The position numbers were made by a program, and so were the translations under genes. 35,613 nt of DNA from an uncultured Clostridia bacterium (GTDB lineage: Bacteria > Bacillota > Clostridia > Christensenellales > Borkfalkiaceae). Shown here piece after piece: positions 26,239-34,179 of the stretch. Within the stretch, counting starts at the first letter, position 1; the number at the start of each line of letters is the position of its first letter. The stretch lies in NCBI GenBank assembly GCA_947629725.1, contig CANREU010000003.1, positions 1 to 35,613 of the forward strand, given 5' to 3'. The notes below the pieces were generated by a model. The model did not search any database, had not been told where the DNA came from, and saw only the letters and a list, made by a program, of their open reading frames with translations.

Positions 26239-27450
26239 TCATTTCCTCTTCTTTTCATTGTAGGGATCGGGCAAGGGCGCAAGGGTGGAGACAGCGGAGA
26301 CAGAGTTGATGTTCTGCACCGACGCATAGAGCCACTTCTCCGCACGAACGATCTCTTCCCCATCCACAATGGTGATGTAGCGGAAGACGAGGTTCATTTG
26401 GTTTCCGCTGGGCACGGAGATGAACCAGAAGGTCCCGTTATAGTATTTTGCGGGCGAACTGTTGAGGTCTACAAGGTTGTAGGTGCCCGCGCCCGAGTCG
26501 TTGTATCTGTACACCTTGATCCCGCGGCCCGTCTTTTCGTCCCACGCCCAGCCGCTCGTCGAAATGGCGTCGCCTACGGCGTTCTTCGCGCTCACGAATG
26601 TTACGGTGTACTTCTGCTCCGTGCTCGAGTCCTTCATGCCGAAGTAGAGGTGGCAACTCTTGCCGTCTTCGCCGATGCCGATGTGGACCTGCTGCGGCGC
26701 CCAATTCCCGGTGGGCGTGAGGAGCATCTCGAAATCAACGGGCGTGTTGAGAGCCGGAAGGTTCTCCGTGCGGGTGACGTAGCCGCACTGCGTGCAGCGC
26801 CACGTCTTCTTGCCGTCGCGCGTCTGCGTGGCGGAGATCGTTTCGGGCTCCCCCTCCGTGTGGGGCGCAAAATCCGCTTTATAGGTGCAGTTGGTCACGG
26901 TGCCGTTCTGCTCCCGCTTGGTGTTGGTGCAGGCGTGGTAGTGCCCGTCTTTATCGGACGTCCACCCCTCTTCGAGACTGTGCTCCCCCGTCGCGGGGAT
27001 CGACCCGTAGCCGTTGCTATCGTAACCCGCGTCGTTGCGGGGGGCGCCGCACTCCGCGCACTTCCACTGGCCGTAGCCGTTGGAAAAACAGGTCTCCTGC
27101 ACTTCGCGGGCAACAATCTCCCACGTGTGGGCAGCAAGAGGCAGCGGCATCGTGACAACGTTGCCGCAGACCGTGCATTCGTATTTGCCCTCGCCCGCCA
27201 CCGAACAGGAGGACGGCGTCGTCTCCTCGACGAGTTCAAAGGTGCAGCGGGCGTATTGGTCGCGCGAGTTGCAGTTCTCGTCGAGACAGGCATGCCAATG
27301 GGAATAGGTGCCGTCCGAAAGCTGGGCGTTCGACCACGACTCCTCCCACGTGTGGGCGGTGCGGCCGAGCGCCAGATTGCAGCCGCCGAGAAGGGCAAGC
27401 GCAGAGCAGCCCGCAAGAACGGCGACCGTAACGGCTATCCACTTTTTCAT
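26239..27450 (-). CDS. Cys/His-rich lipoprotein, first gene of the MoxR-vWA operon
   Basis: The 403-residue product has a signal peptide with two possible lipoboxes (VLAGC at Cys15, LLGGC at Cys24). It then has repeated CxxC-type units: YECTVCG, WKCAECG and WRCTQCGY, alternating with H-x-W/L-x-E-x-W...H-[WY]-H-A-C units (two copies, SHWHAC and GHYHAC). These pairs could bind zinc or form disulfides outside the cell. The last 170 residues are beta-rich and end in a WLYASVQ strand. The ATG at 27450 follows a very strong GGAGGTGGAG site. It leads the seven-gene operon and has its own strong promoter and structured leader. No function is known; the N-terminal units are shared with the 1644-residue lipoprotein at 28159-33093. 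Confidence 0.83.
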   Translation of the reverse strand: MKKWIAVTVAVLAGCSALALLGGCNLALGRTAHTWEESWSNAQLSDGTYSHWHACLDENCNSRDQYARCTFELVEETTPSSCSVAGEGKYECTVCGNVVTMPLPLAAHTWEIVAREVQETCFSNGYGQWKCAECGAPRNDAGYDSNGYGSIPATGEHSLEEGWTSDKDGHYHACTNTKREQNGTVTNCTYKADFAPHTEGEPETISATQTRDGKKTWRCTQCGYVTRTENLPALNTPVDFEMLLTPTGNWAPQQVHIGIGEDGKSCHLYFGMKDSSTEQKYTVTFVSAKNAVGDAISTSGWAWDEKTGRGIKVYRYNDSGAGTYNLVDLNSSPAKYYNGTFWFISVPSGNQMNLVFRYITIVDGEEIVRAEKWLYASVQNINSVSAVSTLAPLPDPYNEKKRK

Positions 27451-27577
27451 ACTCCACCTCCGCGCTCATCCGGAGCGCTCCGCTTCGCAGACGCGCGCCG
27501 TCTGCATAGGACGCTGCATAATTTTTTATTTTATGCATGGACTTTTTTCGCTTACGAAAAGCCCCTATTTTTACGTC
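27451..27577 (-). promoter_or_regulatory. Structured 5' leader of the MoxR-vWA operon
   Basis: The predicted leader of about 128 bases holds three hairpins on the minus strand: TTATGCA/TGCATAA arms (27531-27537 with 27515-27521), GCAGACG/CGTCTGC (27487-27493 with 27499-27505) and the perfect palindrome CGGAGCGCTCCG (27471-27482) just before the ribosome site. No known riboswitch was recognised. Confidence 0.5.
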
Positions 27578-27584
27578 CTATACC

Positions 27585-27613
27585 ATTATACTGATAAATT
27601 TCCGTTTCGTCAA
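27585..27613 (-). promoter_or_regulatory. Promoter of the MoxR-vWA operon
   Basis: On the minus strand TTGACG (27613-27608), exactly 17 bases, and consensus TATAAT (27590-27585). It is the only good promoter seen upstream of the seven overlapping or closely packed genes. Confidence 0.88.
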
Positions 27614-27699
27614 CAAAAATCACTGCTATGTTGTGTGAAAATTATGAGTAAATATTTGTAAATTTTACGATTTTTATAAATTTCGGCTTTTGGTCTCTC

Positions 27700-28080
27700 T
27701 TTTCCCTCATCCCGAACCCTCGCAGAGGGAGAGTGGACCTTTTAAGATACGCTCGCCCCTTCGGGGCTCGGTATGAGGAGGGCGGAAGGCCTACCCTTTC
27801 CCAAAGGGGAGGCTCCGCCGTAGGCGGTGGTGGGGATTGTCGATGATCGGGCTCCATCCCCATCCGTCACGGCTGCGCCGTGCCACCCTCCCCTTCCAAC
27901 GGAAGGGTAGGGCTTTGGTCGGCCGGGGCGGGGGGACTGCTCTTCTCGGCGCCACCTTCAAAAGGGGCAGGTTTCCGCCATGCCGTACAAATACGTCATG
28001 TTGAGCGTAGTCGAAACATGACCTCGTTGTAATGCGGATACCCTTCGACAAGCTCAGGGTGACGTGTTTTGTGGCGGGGT
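27700..28080. repeat. Intergenic repeat cluster between operon and large lipoprotein
   Basis: The 708-base space 27451-28158 has the operon promoter, then an AT-rich stretch (27614-27695) in which nothing is recognised. A mix of repeats follows: a CTTTTAAGATACGCTCG copy (about 27737-27777), a GTCGATGATCGGGCTCC copy (near 27838) whose GTCGATAATCG relative is at about 33843, and one TACGTCA...TGACGTGTTTT unit (27992-28070). No gene is credible here. Confidence 0.8.
27992..28070. repeat. Composite two-hairpin repeat
   Basis: TACGTCA, hairpin CATGTTGAGCGTAGTCGAAACATG split by its GTAG loop, link with AATGCGGATA, hairpin CCCTTCGACAAGCTCAGGG, then TGACGTGTTTT. Same family as 16198-16288 and 33596-33667. 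Confidence 0.82.
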
Positions 28081-28105
28081 GGGGGGTGGGCGGGGCGGAG
28101 GGCAG

Positions 28106-28135
28106 AAAAAAGAGCGGCGAGAGCCGCTCTTTTTT
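28106..28135 (-). terminator. Intrinsic terminator of the 1644-residue lipoprotein gene
   Basis: A perfect 13-bp stem (AAAAAAGAGCGGC, 28106-28118, with 28123-28135; loop GAGA) gives T6 on either strand. It lies 23 bases past the stop of the large lipoprotein. Confidence 0.93.
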
Positions 28136-28158
28136 GGTTGGTTATTCGGTGCCGAAGA

Positions 28159-31100
28159 TCAGTCCGCCTTGATCGTGAAGTAGAGCCACGTCTGCCAACT
28201 CATATCAAAGCGTTGGCTGATCGCCTGCGAGTAACCCGTGAGGGTGCTCTTGTTCTCGCCGAGCTGCACCTTGTCGGTGAAGTCGGTACCGTCGGCCTTC
28301 TTCGCGCTCTTGAGCTTGAGCTTCATCTTCTTGCATTCGCTCGTAGTCGCATAGGTGCTCGGGAACTCCCAGTTCAACGTGAACTCGCCGCTGCTGTCCT
28401 TCGTCACCTCGTAGGTCCACTCTTTGTTGCCGATCACCTTATCGTTCTGCGTGGTATCGACCCAAACGAAGGTGAGAGTGCCGTAGTAGCTGCTCGAGAA
28501 GCCGCCGAACGACGTCCAAACGGAGATCTTCTTCCCTACGTTGGGATCGGGTGCGCCGATCTCGACATCCCAGTTTGTGGTCGTTGCGGGGTTCGACAAC
28601 TTGATCCCTTCCCAGTTGACCGTTGCGCCGGCAGGGAGATGGTAGGTCGAAGCCGCAGGCATCATCTTGGCAAGGCCGCCATTCTCGAGGTCGTAGAGCT
28701 TCGCGATCGCCTTGTTGCCGTGGATCGTCGCGCAGTACGTACCCGAATATTGATGAGAGCCCATGCTGTCGGTGTAGAAGAAGAAGTCCAACTTCTTTCC
28801 GTCGTAGGTGTCGTTGTTGACCTTGTAGGTGATCGTCCACACCTTCTTCGTGCCGTCCGCCTGCACGGTGACGGCGTCCGTGGTCTTGCGGCCCGTGACG
28901 TTGATCGTTGTTTCGGAAGCCAAGAAGTGGATGAAGTACTTCACATCGAGCGCTTCCGTCTTGATCACGTAGGTGCCGCTCGCCTCGGGAAGGTAGATGT
29001 CGGCAGTTTTTGTGGAGGGATCTCCCGTTGCATTGACGGGGACCTTCATGGTGTCGACCATCGTCTCCAAGTCGTCGCTCTTATACACGTTGACCGTGAC
29101 TTGGCCGCTCGAGATCGACTCGGGGAAGCTGAAGGAGACCGTCGTCTTCTCCGTTTCGGTGACGGTGATCGTCGCGTTGCCGCCCGCCTCCGCGGTCGCC
29201 GTGAGGGTGACATGGTCGAAGGAGTAGCGGTAGGTGCGGTTCTCCGAACCGACGATCGCGATCTTCACCACATATTCGCCCGCGTCGATCCCATAGAAGG
29301 TGTACGTCTTACTGGTGGAGGTGATGGCCACATAGCCGCTATCATACACCGCACGGTCGTCGTCTCCCTCCTTCCACAAGGAGAGTTTCACGCCGCCGCC
29401 CGCGAAACCTGCGACGGTGATGACGGACTTGGTCTTCTCCTTCACGGTGAGGGTGACGGCTTCGCTCTCGCCCGAGGTGATGGTGAGGGTGCCTTCGTCG
29501 CTTTCAGAGTAGTGGGCAAGTAGCGTGCTGTCGAGGGTCATCTTCAACGTGTACGTGCCGTCGGCAAGCCCGTAGAAGATGACGGACGCGGACTTCGCAC
29601 CCACGGAGACCGTAACGCTCTCGGTGCCCTTGCTCGCTTCGCCCTGCCATGCATCGATCGTGATGGTCCCGCTGAGGTCGAGCCCATCGGGAAGCGCGAT
29701 CGAGACGGTGTTGGCGTTCTTCTTGGTGATCGTGATATTCACTTCCTTCGTGGAGCGGACCGTGTCGCTATCCAACGAAATGTTCACCGTCTGCTCGTCG
29801 TAGGCATAAGCCTTGTAGAGGTTGGTGATCTTCACGGTGTAGTCGCCGCTCTCGAGGACGGTGAAGGTCGCCTTGCCCTTGCCCTCGTTTTCTGCGGTGG
29901 CGAGGCCCGAAACGGTGCCGCTGCTCACTGCGGGCGTGTACTTCTCATCGCCCTTCCAAAGCTCGACCGTGAGGCTCGAGATCTTGAGGCTGCCCGTCTG
30001 GTCGGCGTTGCCCTCGGGGACCGTGATGTTCACGGTGACGACGCAGTTGTTCTTCTCGGTGACCGTGAGGGTCGCGGTGCCCTCCTTCTCCGCAAAGGAG
30101 GCGGACTCGAAGGTGACGTCCGGCGCGCCGTAGACGGCGTGGATGGTGGTCGCCCTGAGGAGGTAGCTCTTATCCGTCTCGGTGAAGAAGGTGTTGTTCG
30201 TCGCCTCGATCTTCGACTCGCCGTCGGCGGTGATGCTGACCGTGCCGAGACGGTCGTTCGTGCTATACTCGCCTTCCGCCTTCTTGTAATAGATCGTTGC
30301 CGTGAGAGTTCCCTTCGGATAGTCGTTGGGATACTCGATGTTTACGGTCAACTTGCCCATATCCGACTCATAGGTACGCGTATCATCTGCGGAAGCGCCC
30401 GGATAGAAGTTCTCCGCGACCGCCTTCACGACATAGATATGGGTGCCCTTCGTCCAATACGTCTTGGGAATATCCCACGTATAGGAAGTCTTTGAGGATT
30501 CTGCGGGGATCGTTGCGATCGCCGCCTCGCCGTCTTTGAGCCAGATCTCATAGCCCGTCGCGTTCGTGACGCTCGACCAGCCGACCTGCGTCTTCCGGAA
30601 ATTATTCTTGATGGACGACGTCAACGAAGGACCGGCGAGCTGCGGCTTCCCTTCGATATGGAGGGTACCCGCGCCTTCGCCGTCGTAGACGATCGCGTAG
30701 ATGACGCCCGTCGCGCTCAACGTCGCCGATGCGGTCTTCTCGCCTTCGCCCGCGGTGAGGGAGATGGTGCTGTCGGTGACGGACGTCGAACTCACGGTGA
30801 GTTTGTAGAATTTGACGTGGTCGATCGCGTCGCCCGTGAAGTGGAGCGTCCAGCTGATCCCGCGGGGATCCTCGACGGTGAAGTACTGCACTCCCCTCTT
30901 CGCGAAGGAGAGGTCGAGCTTCGAGGTCGCGCTCAAGGTGTGCGACGAGGAATCGTCCGGCACGATGAGCACGGAGATCGAGAGATCCGCCTCGCCCGTG
31001 TAGCGGAAGGTGAGTTCGTGCGACCCCGTCGTAAGCAAGAAGAAGTCGGTGAACGTCTCCACCGCAGAGGTGCAGTTCACGAGCTTGGTCTGCGCCGTGT

Positions 31101-33093
31101 TGAGCACGGTGAGGCCCTTGAGGGAACCGTTGCCCTTGATGAAGATCGCGTGCGGGCCTTCGGCCGCGGCGCTGAAGGTGTAGATCTGCGCATCGTTGGG
31201 ATGAAGGACGATCTCCTTCTCCTCGTTCGCCTTGATGACATTCTCGCCCGCCGCGACTTTTACGATCTTATACTTCGCGGAAACGGCGCCCGCGAACGTC
31301 AAGACATAGGTCTTTTCGCCGTCCGCAAGGAAGGAGCCGAAGTGGGCCGTCGCTTCCGCCGACGCGTTGAGGATGGTGTCGCTTATGATCTTTACGGTGA
31401 GACCCTTGAACGCCGTGTCCGACGTCGCGGTGATGCGGTATACGCCCGCCTCGGGGACCGTGATCGCGCGCACCGCCGAGCCGGTGGTGAGGTCGACCGT
31501 GAACTCGGTGTCGAGCGTGACCGCGGGAGCGGGAGTGATGGTGTACTCCGAATAGTAGTAGCTGCTATCGCTGCCGCAGGAGAACTTGATCTTGTCGTCC
31601 CCCTCCTTCACGATGAAGCTGCCGACGCCGCTCGAAAGCGTACTCTCGACGCCGCCGATCTTCACCTTGATCGCGGAGGAGGGCTTCGTCGTGCCCATCC
31701 AAGTCGTACCCGTGATGGCATATGCGCCTGCGGGAAGGGTGATGGGATATTCAAAGCCCGTCGTCACGGCAAACGTGTTGTTCGTCGAGCCCAAAGCAAT
31801 CGTGCTCGGCGCGATCGAGAGCGCGAGGTCGTAAGCGCGGGCGTCGTATGCGGTACCGCACTTGATCCTGATCTCTTTCGTCCCCTCGGGGATGTAGAGG
31901 ATCGTCTTGTAGTGACCCTCGCGGGCGTTGTCGTCGTTCTGCTTGCCGACGTTGAGATAGTAGAAAGCGCTGTATTTTGAGCTGCTGCCCACATAAACAG
32001 TGACCGCGGGCGTGCTGCTCGGGCCCGAGACCCAACCCTGTGCGTTGGTGACCTCGAGTTCATAGAAGCCTTCGGGGACATTGCCGAGAGGAATGGAGGT
32101 GGGAGCCACGCTTCCGCCCGACGTGTCGCCGCCGATCATCGCGTTCGCATAGATCGCACCGGGAGCGAGCGCTTTCTTGAAGGTCGCCGTGCCGGCAGCG
32201 GAGATCGTGGCAGCATCCGCCGTGACTTCGATCGCCATCGCGTCCGCTTCCAAAGGAAGAGAGTTTGCGGGATAGGGCAAACCGTAACCCGTCTCATCCT
32301 TGCCCGCGATCTCCACCGTGTAGGCGTAGCCGTCCGCCGAATAGCCGAGCGGATAGAAGGAAATGGTGGCAACGCCGTCTTCGCCCGTGATCGCCGTACC
32401 GAGGATCTGAGGCTCGGATGCGGAGGTCGCCGCAGCGTCCGCCGCGTCGTCGCCTCCGGACTCCGTCTTCACGGCGCTCACTTTGAACCAAACGCCCTGC
32501 AAGGGGGACTCGTCGACCGTGGCGCTCGCCGTGACCGTGCGCTGCGCGTACCAAATCTCACTGTCTTCCCCGTGCGTGTAGGTGACGTCGCCCGCCGCAT
32601 TGGTCGAAAGCGAGCCGTTCTCGGAGGCGATCATCTCCACCCAGTCCGCAAACGGGGTGGGCTCATCGCCCAGAGCCTCAATATAGGCCTTGTAGGCGGG
32701 ATAGGCATTCACCTCCGCCTGCGTGACGCCGCACGCGCACGTACCATCAGTAAACGTGTGCGTACCCACATTCTGCTCGACTTCGGGGTGACAGGTCGCG
32801 ACCTGCTTGTGGGTGCTCTCGTTGAACTCCCACACAAACTCGTGCGCGTGACGCTCGTAGCCGCAGACGGTGCAGGTGTTCGCCTGCTCGCCCGTGCCCC
32901 AAACGTGCACGCCCGTGCCCGAGATCTGATTGCAATCGGTGTGCGCCGTGCAGACATGCCAGTGGCGGTTCGCATCGTTCGTCCATTCTTCGGAGAAAAC
33001 GTGCTTATCCTTGCCGCCGCCGCATGCCGTCATGCCGATCGCGCCGAAAACCAAACATGCGGCTGCGAGGACCGACATCCATACCTTTTTCAT
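28159..33093 (-). CDS. Giant modular lipoprotein (1644 residues)
   Basis: The product has a signal peptide with MTAC (Cys24). A His/Cys module follows (HVFSEEW...NRHWHVC...TCTVCGY, then a HTF...GTCACG unit, residues 25-140) and a region of beta domains. Residues about 520-800 include PPC-like strands (for example AQIYTFSAAAEGPHAIFIKG). A fibronectin-like unit lies near 830-925 (QVGWSSVTNATGYEIWL). Next come about five tandem beta-sandwich repeats of about 95-107 residues, starting near 1010, 1118, 1218, 1313 and 1413, each opening with a strand like 'TVTEK', 'TITKK', 'TVKEK' or 'TVTET'. The ending is WQTWLYFTIKAD. The start ATG follows GGAGGT. It is a single-gene unit. It looks like a surface adhesin or binding protein; no catalytic motif is seen. 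Confidence 0.83.
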   Translation of the reverse strand: MKKVWMSVLAAACLVFGAIGMTACGGGKDKHVFSEEWTNDANRHWHVCTAHTDCNQISGTGVHVWGTGEQANTCTVCGYERHAHEFVWEFNESTHKQVATCHPEVEQNVGTHTFTDGTCACGVTQAEVNAYPAYKAYIEALGDEPTPFADWVEMIASENGSLSTNAAGDVTYTHGEDSEIWYAQRTVTASATVDESPLQGVWFKVSAVKTESGGDDAADAAATSASEPQILGTAITGEDGVATISFYPLGYSADGYAYTVEIAGKDETGYGLPYPANSLPLEADAMAIEVTADAATISAAGTATFKKALAPGAIYANAMIGGDTSGGSVAPTSIPLGNVPEGFYELEVTNAQGWVSGPSSTPAVTVYVGSSSKYSAFYYLNVGKQNDDNAREGHYKTILYIPEGTKEIRIKCGTAYDARAYDLALSIAPSTIALGSTNNTFAVTTGFEYPITLPAGAYAITGTTWMGTTKPSSAIKVKIGGVESTLSSGVGSFIVKEGDDKIKFSCGSDSSYYYSEYTITPAPAVTLDTEFTVDLTTGSAVRAITVPEAGVYRITATSDTAFKGLTVKIISDTILNASAEATAHFGSFLADGEKTYVLTFAGAVSAKYKIVKVAAGENVIKANEEKEIVLHPNDAQIYTFSAAAEGPHAIFIKGNGSLKGLTVLNTAQTKLVNCTSAVETFTDFFLLTTGSHELTFRYTGEADLSISVLIVPDDSSSHTLSATSKLDLSFAKRGVQYFTVEDPRGISWTLHFTGDAIDHVKFYKLTVSSTSVTDSTISLTAGEGEKTASATLSATGVIYAIVYDGEGAGTLHIEGKPQLAGPSLTSSIKNNFRKTQVGWSSVTNATGYEIWLKDGEAAIATIPAESSKTSYTWDIPKTYWTKGTHIYVVKAVAENFYPGASADDTRTYESDMGKLTVNIEYPNDYPKGTLTATIYYKKAEGEYSTNDRLGTVSITADGESKIEATNNTFFTETDKSYLLRATTIHAVYGAPDVTFESASFAEKEGTATLTVTEKNNCVVTVNITVPEGNADQTGSLKISSLTVELWKGDEKYTPAVSSGTVSGLATAENEGKGKATFTVLESGDYTVKITNLYKAYAYDEQTVNISLDSDTVRSTKEVNITITKKNANTVSIALPDGLDLSGTITIDAWQGEASKGTESVTVSVGAKSASVIFYGLADGTYTLKMTLDSTLLAHYSESDEGTLTITSGESEAVTLTVKEKTKSVITVAGFAGGGVKLSLWKEGDDDRAVYDSGYVAITSTSKTYTFYGIDAGEYVVKIAIVGSENRTYRYSFDHVTLTATAEAGGNATITVTETEKTTVSFSFPESISSGQVTVNVYKSDDLETMVDTMKVPVNATGDPSTKTADIYLPEASGTYVIKTEALDVKYFIHFLASETTINVTGRKTTDAVTVQADGTKKVWTITYKVNNDTYDGKKLDFFFYTDSMGSHQYSGTYCATIHGNKAIAKLYDLENGGLAKMMPAASTYHLPAGATVNWEGIKLSNPATTTNWDVEIGAPDPNVGKKISVWTSFGGFSSSYYGTLTFVWVDTTQNDKVIGNKEWTYEVTKDSSGEFTLNWEFPSTYATTSECKKMKLKLKSAKKADGTDFTDKVQLGENKSTLTGYSQAISQRFDMSWQTWLYFTIKAD

Positions 33094-33138
33094 ACATACC
33101 TCCACTAAACGCCATATCATTTTATGATACGTGCATAA

Positions 33139-33167
33139 AGAATAACACAAATTCAAAAATTATGCAA
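33139..33167 (-). promoter_or_regulatory. Probable promoter of the 1644-residue lipoprotein
   Basis: On the minus strand TTGCAT (33167-33162), 17 bases, and TATTCT (33144-33139), in an AT-rich island about 45 bases before the start codon. Confidence 0.55.
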
Positions 33168-33186
33168 ACGTTTATGCCCGCCCTTT

Positions 33187-33260
33187 TTGCGCTTTTTGCG
33201 GTTTTTGTTATAAAATTTACTTATATTTTGTATAAGGAGAACTAATATATCCTTGAACTG
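33187..33260 (+). other. Orphan promoter and Shine-Dalgarno without a clear gene
   Basis: TTGCGC (33187-33192), 16 bases and TATAAA (33209-33214) are followed by AAGGAG (33234-33239). No ATG or GTG stands at normal spacing; the nearest usable start is TTG at 33253 (LNCAYIFLP...), giving about 55 codons that run into repeat sequence. It may be a remnant of a lost gene or a small unrecognised gene. Confidence 0.35.
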
Positions 33261-33394
33261 CGCTTATATTTTTTTGCCGACAAGGGCGTTTGAGGGGCAT
33301 TTTTCGGGCTTTTTCGGGGCTTTTGAAGGGCCGCTTTTGCCCCCGCGCGCCGCCCTCCGACCCTCAACTTTTTGCATAAGTGAATTATATGCAG

Positions 33395-33990
33395 GGGGCG
33401 GGGAGCCTTTCTCGGCGCCCCCTTGAGGGGGAGGGCAAGTTCCCCTCATTCCGCCCGACGCGTAGCGGCGCACGAAGTAACGGAGCCGTAGGCGGAGTGA
33501 GTGAATCTTTTAAGATACACTCGCTACGCTCGGTATGAGGGCAGGTGCCACCCCTCTCGGCGCCCCTCTTTTTACGTCATTCCGAACCGTTCTACTACGT
33601 CATTCCGAACGAAGTGAGGAATCTCATAATGCGGATATGTTTCGACAAGCTCAACATGACGTGTTTTTATAGCAGGGCGGAAGAACGTGCTCTTTCGCCG
33701 CCCACCCCTCCCTACCCCCCCTCCCACGGAGGGGGCACGCGCCGCCCCTCTCGGCGCCCCCTTGAGGGGGAGGCAAGAGCCGTAAATCGGGGCGTGCGGA
33801 AAGAAACCCCCTGCCTTTGGCGGGGGGACTAAGGGGGGTGGCTGTCGATAATCGAGGGCGGACCCTCACCCCTACCCCTCCCCCTGACGCAGGGGGAGGG
33901 CAAGTGTTGAAATACCCCGCCCCCTTCAAAGGGGGCAGGTCTTGCCCCCCTCCCACGGAGGGGGCACGCGCGCCGTTCCGCCTACCCATT
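33395..33990. repeat. Large intergenic repeat cluster before ppdK
   Basis: The 1.09-kb space between the large lipoprotein start and ppdK holds no firm gene. It contains C-run/G-run palindromes (about 33405-33432, 33720-33775 and 33867-33950), a CTTTTAAGATACACTCG copy (33507-33540), two TACGTCATTCCGAAC starts (33573 and 33596) and one composite unit (33596-33667). The stretch 33261-33394 is unassigned. Confidence 0.8.
33596..33667. repeat. Composite two-hairpin repeat
   Basis: TACGTCATTCCGAACGAAGTGAG, a link AATGCGGATA, hairpin ATGTTTCGACAAGCTCAACAT, then TGACGTGTTTTT. Its right half is nearly identical to the copy at 16198-16288; its left half matches the copy at 8079-8197. Confidence 0.82.
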
Positions 33991-34005
33991 CACGGTTTTA
34001 CACGA

Positions 34006-34040
34006 AAAAGGACTTGTCTCACGCGGAGACAAGTCCTTTT
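34006..34040 (-). terminator. Intrinsic terminator of ppdK
   Basis: A perfect 15-bp stem (AAAAGGACTTGTCTC, 34006-34020, with 34026-34040; loop ACGCG) ends in a T-run on the minus strand. It stands next to the duplicated ppdK tail rather than next to the intact stop. Confidence 0.92.
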
Positions 34041-34052
34041 GGGTCCATCATG

Positions 34053-34096
34053 TTACTTCCTCGGGTTCTTAATGTTCGCCTGTGCCGCTGCGAGGC
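34053..34096 (-). pseudogene. Diverged duplicate of the ppdK 3' end
   Basis: On the minus strand this segment ends with the same codons as ppdK, giving LAAAQANIKNPRK and TAA. It differs from the true end (34180-34223) mainly at silent sites (CCG AGG against CCT CGG). About 83 bases with small hairpins (for example CGGACTTCGTCCG) separate the copies. Upstream of the shared tail its frame does not continue ppdK. Confidence 0.8.
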
Positions 34097-34179
34097 AAAG
34101 CGATGTCCTCCCTCATAGCGCCAAACGGACTTCGTCCGGCACTATCGTTCGGTCGTTCCGCTCGGCGCTTGCGGCAAAC

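Noticed and set aside
28069..31980. Long plus-strand frames opposite the 1644-residue lipoprotein
   Set aside because: Low-complexity Asp/Val/Arg/His composition, no start signals, and the minus strand has a full signal peptide and domain series.
33545..33832. Small frame giving a VIPNEVRNL-type peptide
   Set aside because: It is a translation of the composite repeat and palindromes; such peptides are a typical artefact of intergenic repeats.
1..33990. Possible CRISPR array from the repeated palindromes
   Set aside because: Spacing is irregular, links are themselves repeated rather than unique, and there are no cas genes.
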